From assembly GCF_949987515.2 (NCBI RefSeq), contig NC_082694.2, positions 66,834,080 through 66,898,079 on the forward strand: a stretch of 64,000 bases of DNA. The letters run 5' to 3'. Below the pieces are notes generated by a model. It saw only the letters and a program-made list of their open reading frames with translations. It was not told the origin of the DNA and ran no database searches. A program made the translations under genes and the position numbers. This document shows positions 56,138-64,000 of the stretch, piece after piece. Position 1 is the first letter of the stretch; every line of letters begins with the position of its first letter. The DNA comes from Delphinus delphis. Its lineage: Eukaryota; Chordata; Mammalia; Artiodactyla; Delphinidae.

Positions 56138-56548
56138 GTGTGGTCGTGGGGCACTAAGATCCCTTCTAGTGGACAGGGCCCTGGCCTTCCACCCTCAGTC
56201 CCATTCCCCTTCTCTCTACCAACAGGACCTCATAATATCAGTATTACTCAAGTCTCACCCGATCATCCTTACCTGTTCACCCTTCCCTGGACATTTGGTC
56301 AAGCCATGTCCTGGGGACTTCTCACAGTGGGGAGGAGAGATTGTGAACCTAGCCTCACAAGAGGTGAGAAGCCAGAGAACTTCCCCTTTATCATTTCCTC
56401 TGCCCGTTATGCTAGAACATTTGCTAAAAATTTCCCTTCCCCTCAGCATCCTATCCCCAAAGTCCAGATATCTATGAACTTTGAGCCCATAGTTCCCCAG
56501 ATACAACTTACTTCCCCACTTGTAAGAGAGGAGTTTGGATGGAACTAG
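56138..56548 (+). other. 136-codon open frame, unidentified
   Basis: A plus-strand frame that starts MWSWGTKIPSSGQGPGLPPS. The second half (FIISSARYARTFAKNFPSPQ) has balanced amino-acid use. A second plus frame (56,124-56,477) and a minus frame (56,255-56,506) overlap it, which lowers the case for coding. No family recognised and no splice or poly-A context seen. Confidence 0.18.
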
Positions 56549-57264
56549 GTGTGGAAAGGGATGTTTCTACAGCCCCAGGTGCTCAGGGCACACTGCTCTT
56601 GTTGTTGAGACTACACAGACAAATATAGCACTTGGCAAAGCTGCTGTCATGGAAATGAGCCCTGCCTGCTCAATACTGCCTCACCTTCTCTCCCCAGTGC
56701 TTGATCCATGCTGTGGAGGCCTGGAGGATGGTGCTAATCAGCTCCTGCCCTATTGCCATTGGAAATGTCCAGAGCCCTTACTGCCCCTTAACTACAGCTG
56801 CCCCTAACCCAGAAGCGTGATTGTTTATCCTTGGAGACTTGAGTGGTGACTGTGTAGTGGGTGAGAAAGTCCATTGTTAAGTGAGAAAAAAACCAAAAAA
56901 CAAAAACTGACACATAGGATGTAGCTGTGCACCCCAGTGGAGCACTAGAGTGATGATCAGTGAGCTCCTAAAACACCCCCCAACCAGTTCAGGTTCACCC
57001 TCCAGTTTCTGCTTTTTCTGAGATGTGATGGCAGGGCTCTTTTTGAGTTCCCATGATCAGGTATACTTCCAATAAATTCTTTGTTACTTGAGGTAACTCG
57101 TTGCAACCACAAGAGTCTGCCTAGATAGAACCTCTCCTAGGGTTCTTCATATATTTTTAAAGTTGTCATAAATATACCTGTCGCATTTTCCCTTTCAAAT
57201 TGTAGACACCTTGAGGCAGGTTTCAATTCATAGTCATCTTTCTAGCTTCTGATACAAATTTGTT
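56549..57264. other. Unique sequence
   Basis: No recognised feature. A short A-rich stretch lies at 56,883-56,908. Confidence 0.45.
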
Positions 57265-57400
57265 AGAATAAAGAGAGAAAGGGATGGAGGGAAGAAGGGA
57301 AGGAGAGGAGGCAGGGAGGGAAAAAAGGAAGAAGGAAGGAAGAAGAGTAAGAAGAAAGGAGGAAAAAAGAGAAGGATGGAGGGAGGAGGGGCAGGGAAAG
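57265..57400 (+). repeat. Polypurine tract, about 135 bp
   Basis: Almost only A and G on the plus strand (GGAA, GAGG and AAGG units). Confidence 0.92.
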
Positions 57401-58390
57401 TAATTTTACGAGGTATGTGACCTGTACAACCTGCATGTCATCATACTGTACACCATGGCTGGGTAGGAGTGGGGAGGAGGTGGGATGAGGGTGAATGAAC
57501 GTTAGTGGCAGAAGAAAGGCCAGACAAGCCCCTGATTCAGAGCAGAGTTTAGTTTTTGGAGAAATTAGTTTTGATGGATATTTTTGGAAGTTGAGAAAAT
57601 GAAAGTCTGTTTCACTGCCAAATCTGCCTGTTTCAATTTGGCAAACACAGATTTCTTCACCCTGTTTTGTGTTTCAGATGGCGCTGAAATGAGCAGTGCT
57701 GGCTAGGCTGTACTGACTGGGCTGGTTGTTCACTAAAGCTCCCTGAGACTCACTGATCACTGAGCACAGCCAACAGAGGCTGCCTGCTATTCCCCAGAAG
57801 ACCAATAGAGGGCTCTCAAGAATACTGAGCAAAATCGGGTGGAAGTCACCACCCAGAGAGGTTCAACTCTTAATGGCAGTGATTATTATGCTTACCTAAC
57901 ACACAAATGGATAGAACTGGATTCAGATGGTAAAGGTACAAGTGAAGGGGTACCTGCCATGAATGCAGTAGAATAAGTTGCTACATAGGAAGGAGCTCAG
58001 ATTAGGTTAGCTTGTATACAGTATGTATATAGTATGCTGGATATATTAAGACTTGATTCTGTGAACTGTTGTCTTGGAAAAAAAAATCACTTAATTTCTC
58101 TAGACCTCAGTTTGCCTACTTAAAGAAAATAATGGGGTGATACTGAGATAGTCTGTATTTATGAGACTTTTTAAGACATAACCTTATATTACTATAACTT
58201 AAAACTACATTGAGAACCAATCCGACAAAACATGGCTTACTCAAAAGGAAGAGGGTTAATTCTGTCCCCCAACACAGGCCTAACAAAATGGTCCTATTAT
58301 CCACGTGGAGTAATAGTTTGAATAGGGATGCTGTCTTTGATGATTAATGAGCTAGACACAGTGTGGTGAGAGTGAAAGATAACATTAACT
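57401..58390. other. Unique sequence, 1.0 kb
   Basis: No repeat, exon or RNA gene recognised. Confidence 0.45.
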
Positions 58391-58394
58391 ATAG

Positions 58395-58580
58395 CCAAAA
58401 GACTTAGACTGAGATCTTGACTTTATTTACTAGCTAATCACTTTACCTCTCTGAGTCTCAGTTCCTTCATCTGTAAAGTTGGGGTAATACAAATTTCCTT
58501 GCCTACTCCAAAGTGTGAAGGTCAGATAAGATAGTGTAACAGAAGTACTTTGCCTATTGCAGTGTGTCACAGAAATGTTC
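58395..58580 (+). mobile_element. MIR SINE (forward)
   Basis: GAGATCTTGACTTTATTTAC, TAATCACTTTACCTCTCTGA and GTCTCAGTTCCTTCATCTGT. Confidence 0.85.
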
Positions 58581-58824
58581 ATCTATTAATAGATACACTA
58601 ACTTACATGGTCCTAATTTACTGACATAGTATGTGTGAATGCCTTGAGTCCTTTCGTTCCTGAACTTAAGATCTCATGCAAACAACATGATAGCCATAGT
58701 TTTTCATTGTAATCTTCTTTCAACAGAAAATAAATTAGAAAAGTAATATTTCTGAAATGCAGAGGAACAGGAGCTAGATTTGCAGATCTTAAAACTGGAA
58801 GAGAATTCAAGAGACTAAGCAAAA

Positions 58825-59905
58825 ATGAAGCAACTGACAAAGGATTAATCTCCAAAATTTACAAGCAACTCGTGCAGCTCAATATCAAAAAAACAAACAA
58901 CCCAAATTCTGCCCAAAATGGGCAGAAGACCTAAATAGACATTTCTCCAAAGAAGATATACAGATTGCCAACAAACACATGAAAGAATGCTCAACATCAT
59001 TAATCATTAGAGAAATGCAAATCAAAACTACAATGAGGTATCACCTAACACCAGTCAGAATGGCCATCATGAAAAAATCTAGAAACAATAAATGCTGGAG
59101 AGGGTGTGGAGAAAAGGGAACCCTCTTGCACTGGTGGTGGGAATGTAAATTGATACAGCCACTATGGAGAACAGTACGGAGATTCCTTAAAAAAGTAAAA
59201 ATAAAACTACCATGTGACCCAGCAATCCCACTACTGGGCATATACCCTGAGAAAACCATAATTCAAAAAGAGACATATACCACAATGTTCACTGCAGCTC
59301 TATTTACAATAGCCAGGACATGGAAGCAACCTAAGTGTCCATCAGCAGATGAATGGATAAAGAAGATGTGGCACATATATACAATGGAATATTACTCAGC
59401 CATAAAAAGAAACGAAATTGAGTTATTTGTAGTGAGGTGGATGGACCTAGAGACTGTCATACAGAGTGAAGTAAGTCAGAAAGAGAAAAACAAATACCAT
59501 ATGCTAACACATATGTATGGAATCTAAAAAAAAAAACCCAAAATGGTTCTGAAGAACCTAGGGGCAGGACAGGAATAAAGATGCAGACACAGAGAATGGA
59601 CTTGAGGACTTGGGGAGGGGGAAGGTTAAGCTGGGACGAAGTGAGAGAGTGGCATGGACTTATATATACTACCGAATGTAAAATAGATAGCTAGTGGGAA
59701 GTAGCCGCATAGCACAGGGAGGTCAGCTGGGTGCTTTGTGACCACCTAGAGGGGTGGGATAGGGAGGGTGAGAGGGAGACGCAAGAGGAAGGAGATATGG
59801 GGATATATGTATATGTATATGTATATCTGATTCACTTTGTTATAAAGCAGAAACTAACACACCATTGTAAAGCAATTATATTCCAATAAAGATGTTTAAA
59901 AAAAT
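58825..59905 (+). mobile_element. L1-D: 5'-truncated LINE-1 with TSD
   Basis: About 1.08 kb from the 3' end of an L1 of the L1-A/L1-B lineage. It starts within ORF2 (CAACTGACAAAGGATTAATC) and runs through the 3' UTR to AATAAAGATGTTTAAAAAAA. The polyadenylation signal AATAAA is at 59,885-59,890. A 12-bp TSD GACTAAGCAAAA flanks it at 58,813-58,824 and 59,906-59,917. Typical target-primed insertion with early stop of reverse transcription. Confidence 0.96.
58979..59527 (+). pseudogene. L1-D ORF2 C-terminal fragment, open
   Basis: A 182-codon open frame that ends at the natural ORF2 stop after MLTHMYGI. It contains the C-terminal Cys-rich segment ([18 protein letters not shown]) and [14 protein letters not shown]. 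It lacks the endonuclease and RT domains. The frame has stayed open, so the insertion is probably fairly recent. It has no promoter of its own and no reason to be translated. Confidence 0.93.
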
Positions 59906-59917
59906 GACTAAGCAAAA

Positions 59918-60059
59918 CCACATGATTTATACCCAATACTGAGACTATATTTGAAGTAGGAACTAAGATTCTTTTGTTTCCATTTATTTATTCATTTAAT
60001 CGTTCATTTCAGTTGCTTGATGCTCTAAGAATACAATTTTTGGAATTAGGGTAAGAACT
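59918..60059. other. Short unique stretch
   Basis: No feature recognised. Confidence 0.4.
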
Positions 60060-60800
60060 AGAGTCTAGCAACGGGCTTGTCTACCTATCCATCCCTTCAA
60101 GCGTATGTTGGGATGTACCCATTTGCCAGACACCATGTTAGATGCAGGAAGCAATACAAAGATGTGCAAACCTTGATCCCTCCTTTCAAGGAAAGTGTAG
60201 CACTCTGCCTGTCATTTGTAAGTGATATAGAAATAGAGATAAATTTTGTTTTTGTTGTTTTAGGATAAATGAGACATGGATGTCAAGGAGGTAGTATAGT
60301 GTTTAGGAACAAAAGCTATGGAGTCAGACAGCCCTGGTTCTAATCCTAGATCTGCTAAGTAGACCACCTTTGTCCTTGAGCAAGTTATTTGGCTTTTCTA
60401 GGCCTTGGTTTCCTCTGTGTAAATCAGGTTAATGTTATCTACCTTGAAGAGTGGCTGAAGGAATTACATGACCTGATTATTAATTAGTATGCTACTATTT
60501 TAGTAGCATATAGTAAACCCACAATACATGGTAGTTATTATTGGAATCATTATTGTTGTAGAGAGCCACAATACCAAGCTATGCTAGATTTCATAAGACA
60601 GACGCTGGGAGCCATGCAAGTCCAGAGAAGGGAGCACTCAGCGAAGGCCCTTTGGGGACACTTAAAGGATAAGAGGATTTTCCATTGGCAGATATAAAGA
60701 AAAAGTCATTCCAGAGGAGTGAAAGGCCCATCCCTCTGGGAGGGATATGGGCAAAGCAGGGAAGCAGGAGAGAATGTGAGGAGTGCTGGGAATGGAGAGA
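60060..60800 (-). mobile_element. L2 (reverse) interrupted by a MIR
   Basis: Left: GTACCCATTTGCCAGACACC, AAACCTTGATCCCTCCTTTC. Right: CAGACGCTGGGAGCCATGCA and AAGTCATTCCAGAGGAGTGA, then GGGCAAAGCAGGGAAGCAGG. The MIR at 60,290-60,545 lies between them. Confidence 0.68.
60290..60545 (+). mobile_element. MIR SINE (forward), near full length
   Basis: GGTAGTATAGTGTTTAGGAA, CTATGGAGTCAGACAGCCCT, CCTTGAGCAAGTTATTTGGC and GGTTTCCTCTGTGTAAATCA. The order covers the tRNA-like head, core and tail. Confidence 0.87.
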
Positions 60801-61199
60801 CATTCATTTTGCCATGAACAAAAAGCTCATGTTGTGATCTACTTTTAACGTATTCATTCTGAGTTTGAAATTTCCTTAAAGATATCTTGTCATGTCTCTC
60901 TGTGTAGGAAATTGCCTTGATTATCCTAATGTTTTGCTGGTCTGAATTGGAAGGCAGTTACTTGAAATCTTGAAGATGATGAAATTTGTCTTCTGGAATT
61001 CTGAGCTACTTTTTCCTCTGCCAGTTTTCCATCTTGCTGGGGCCACCCACCCTGCCCAGTCAACCAGGATCTTCATTTACTTAAAAAAACTTTATTCATT
61101 TTTCTTAATACATATGTAATATATGTTTATTGAGGGGAAATTAGAATAAGAAAAACTATCTCTTGTGACCCCCGTGGTATTTGACTCAGCCATCCTCAC
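60801..61199. other. Unique sequence
   Basis: No recognised feature. AT-rich around 61,080-61,160. Confidence 0.45.
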
Positions 61200-61212
61200 A
61201 AAACACATTCTT

Positions 61213-61420
61213 TTTTTTTTTTTTTTTTGCTGTACGCGGGCCTCTCACTGTTGTGACCTCTCCCATTGCGGAGCACAGGCTCCGGACGCGCAGGCTCAGC
61301 GGCCATGGTTCACGGGCCCAGCCACTCTGTGGCATGTGGGATCCTCCTGGACCGGGGCACGAACCTGTGTCCCCTGCATCGGCAGGCGGACTCTCAACCA
61401 CTGCGCCACCAGGGAAGCCC
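61213..61420 (-). mobile_element. CHR-2 SINE with TSD
   Basis: A complete reverse CHR-2. The 13-bp TSD AAAACACATTCTT is at 61,200-61,212 and 61,421-61,433. Confidence 0.95.
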
Positions 61421-61433
61421 AAAACACATTCTT

Positions 61434-61684
61434 AGAAAAGCTGAGAAACTAATATATAATAAGGTCGAATGGTTTTCAGTGTGGCCCTATTTAAAGGCCA
61501 TTTGATTTTTGAAGAGGCATAGAGCTTCAAGGTAAATTACTTGGAATTTCAGGCATCCATAGGCACATATGGACGTCATTTTGGGTGGTAAAATGATACC
61601 AGTAAAATGATATTTTTGAAGTATTTTGTACTTTAAAAATAAAAGTACATTATTGACCACTTATATACAGATGTTGATTTTATT
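61434..61684. other. AT-rich unique stretch
   Basis: No recognised feature before the old L1 tail begins near 61,685. Confidence 0.4.
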
Positions 61685-63810
61685 TTTACTTCTTAAATTA
61701 TTTTATTGAAAAATAATATATATTCCAAGAAATGCACATTTCTTTAGTGTACAGATTAGTTTTTTTGTGTGTGTGTGTGGTACACGGGCCTCTCACTGCT
61801 GTGGCCTCTCCTGCTGTGGAGCACGGGCTCTGGACTTGCAGGCTCAGTGGCCATGGCTCACGGGCCCAGCCACTCCGCGGCATGTGGGATCTTCCCGGAC
61901 CGGGGCACGAACCCACGTCCCCTGCATTGGCAGGCGGACTCTCAACCACTGTGCCACCAGGGAAGCCCTACAGATTAGTTTTGACAGTTGCATGTACCTG
62001 TATAACCCTTATCCTTATCAAGATGTACATTACCATCACCACAGAAAGACCCCTCATTCCCCTTACCTGTAACCCCTCCTACATAGGCAACCAGTCATAT
62101 TTCTTTCACATAGATTATTTTTGCCTGTTCCAGAACTTCATATAAATGGAATGATACAATATGTGTTCTTTTGTGTCTGGCTTCTTTCATTTAGCATAAT
62201 ATCTGTGAAATCCATAAATGTTGTGTGTATCAGTTTATTCCTTTTTATTGATTAATAGTATTCCATTGTATAATTATATTAAAAACTCTTTATACATTCT
62301 CCTGTTGACGGACATTTGGGTTATTTACAGTTTGGAGCTATTATAGATAAAGTTCCTGTGCACACCTGTATGCAAATCTTTTATCTATCATTAATTTTTA
62401 GCAATTTGATGATGATGTACCCTGGTGTAGCTTTCTTTGTATTTATCTTGCTTAGAATTCATTGAACTTCTTAGATCTATAAGTTTGTATTTTCCATCAA
62501 ACTTGGAAAATTTTTTGTTTTTGCAAAAAATTTTATTTCTTCTTTATTATTATTTCTTTATAATATTGAAGAAATATTATTTCTTCAAACATTTTTTTCT
62601 GATCCAGGCTTTCTTTCTGTTAAGCCTATTACCTGTATGTTACACTGCTTAATATTTTCCCAGAGATCACTGAGGCTATATTCATTTTGTTCTTGTCATC
62701 CTTTTTTCTCTATTTCTCTCTACTTTTAGTTTGGATAGTTCCTATTGCCTGGTTTCGAATTCACTGATCTTTTCTTTTGCAGTGTCATCTGTTGTTAAGC
62801 CCATCCAGTGAAATTTTCATTTTGGACATTGTATTTTTCTCTTCTAGAATTGCCATTTGGTTTTTTTTTCATTTACCATTTCTCTATTATTTCTTCTTTG
62901 TTTTCTCATTAAATTTATATTTTCCTTTTAATCTTTGAACAAATTTAAAATACCTATTTTAAAGTCATTGACTGCTAATTTATTCTTCTCTATCATTTCC
63001 AATGTGTTTCTACTAGACTTTTCTCCTGGTGATAGATCACATTTTCTTGCTTTTTTTTTTTGCCCATCTGCTAATTCTTTTATTGTATGCTGGACATTAT
63101 TGATGCTACATCATTGACTGCCTGGATTTTGTTGTCTTCCTTGATAGATAGTTTAATTTTGTTCTGGTAGGCAATCAATTTACTTTTGAATCAGTTCAAT
63201 CCTTTCGAGGCTTGTTTTTAAATTTTCCTAGGTAAGACATGGAACCTAAGGCTAGCTTAGGCCCACCATTAAGGACTGGACTTTCTGAGGTCTATACTGA
63301 ATTAATTGAGGATTTTCCACTGTGTTGGTGAGGACTCTCATGTCTCCCAGTCCTGTGCAATTTTCATTAGATTGAAATACAATTTCTAGGATGCAAGGGA
63401 AGAGTTATCCTCTGGTAGTTTTTGTTTCTTTGGTAGATGTTATTTCCCTGGCCCTGTGAAGTCTGCCCTGCATATGTGCAGTGTAGTGTTCAGCCAAAGA
63501 CTAAAGGAGACTTCTCTGCAGGTTTGTGGATCACCTTCTTTGTATAGCTCCCTTGTTTCTGGTACCATATCACATAATTTCCAACCACCTCAGTACCCCT
63601 GAAACTCAATGCCTGTCTCCTGGGCTAGATCATGTTTGGGCCCCCCTGTGTTGTACCACAGTACAACAAGTGCCTCCAGATAGAAAACTGAGTCAGTTAT
63701 GTGGCTTATCTCATCTGCTGCCCTTTTCTCAGAGGTCACAGTCTTCTGCTGCTTGCTATCCAATTTCTGAAATAGTAATTTCATATGTTTTCATTAGGCC
63801 ATATATATCC
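61685..63810 (-). mobile_element. Old L1M or HAL1-type element (reverse)
   Basis: Low-coordinate part (61,685 to about 62,400, outside the SINE) is an old L1 3' UTR/3' end in reverse (AGATGTACATTACCATCACC, TTCATTTAGCATAATATCTG). From about 62,405 to 63,230 the sequence jumps to ORF1-region text (TTCATTGAACTTCTTAGATC-like, then TTTTCCCAGAGATCACTGAG and AGCCCATCCAGTGAAATTTT). It continues to about 63,810 with 5'-region text (TCTGCTGCTTGCTATCCAAT). ORF2 appears absent, as in HAL1 (half-L1) elements, but an internal deletion of an L1M is also possible. Confidence 0.62.
61765..61968 (-). mobile_element. CHR-2 SINE with a (TG)n tail, inside the old L1
   Basis: A reverse CHR-2. The flanking repeat TACAGATTAGTTTT is at 61,750-61,763 and 61,969-61,982. 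The tail complement is TTTTTTTGTGTGTGTGTGTG, so the A tail has turned into a CA microsatellite. Confidence 0.94.
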
Positions 63811-64000
63811 TGACCAAGTAAAAGACCACACAAAGTAATTCTTGTTAGTTCATTTTGAATATGGAGAAACTAATGCACTCACCATGGATTGTCTAATGTT
63901 ACTAATTACCAACCCATGGGAAAGCTGGAATAGTAGCAATATTTTTCAGCTCTTGGTTTCTCTAAACCCACCACAGAGTCTTTTGGAGAAAGTATCTGTA
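63811..64000. other. Window end, no feature recognised
   Basis: Unique-looking sequence; may still be the far end of the old L1-type element. Confidence 0.4.

Overview
This is repeat-dense mammalian nuclear DNA, almost certainly from a cetacean. The main evidence is a set of tRNA-derived SINEs with the A-box/B-box head and GC-rich body of the cetacean CHR-2 family (nine copies) and the older, longer CHR-1 family (two copies). Several have clean target-site duplications (TSDs), and two sit inside L1 elements. The deep background is ordinary eutherian: MIR, L2, L3/CR1, MER5A, MLT1-type MaLR LTRs and old L1M. I recognise no host protein-coding exon, host RNA gene, CRISPR array or bacterial feature. 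The window reads as intergenic or large-intron sequence.

Layout. 1-1.2 kb: SINE tail, one SINE, unique DNA. 1.2-8.5 kb: a near full-length L1 (L1-A, minus strand) with a CpG-rich 5' UTR, joined to a stray L1 fragment (8.53-8.89 kb) and then to MER5A and MLT1 pieces. 9-22.4 kb: mostly unique DNA with old MIR/L2/MLT1/L1M and two SINEs. 22.4-27.6 kb: L1-B (minus strand, 5'-truncated, two SINE insertions, an internal tandem duplication and an internal deletion). 27.6-29.1 kb: old L1M and an MLT1-type LTR. 29.1-35.0 kb: L1-C (plus strand, near full length, from a different L1 lineage with its own 5' and 3' UTRs). L1-B and L1-C therefore form a large inverted repeat. 35-58 kb: mostly unique DNA with L2, MIR, L3, one CHR-2, one CHR-1, MER5A and microsatellites. 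58.8-59.9 kb: L1-D (plus strand, strongly 5'-truncated, clear TSD). 61.2-64 kb: two CHR-2 SINEs and an old L1M/HAL1-like element.

All L1 ORF1 and ORF2 frames are broken. L1-A to L1-C were full-length or nearly so and encoded the RNA-binding ORF1 protein plus the endonuclease/reverse-transcriptase ORF2 protein. L1 machinery of this kind would have mobilised the CHR SINEs seen here.

No new multi-gene system is visible. The items most worth a second look are a 21-bp perfect hairpin at 53,945-54,014, the inverted L1 pair, the L1-A/L1-fragment junction, a palindromic E-box pair next to a TAAT site at 39.57 kb, and two unidentified open frames at 55.7-56.5 kb. Repeat family names come from memory of the consensus sequences, not from a database search.
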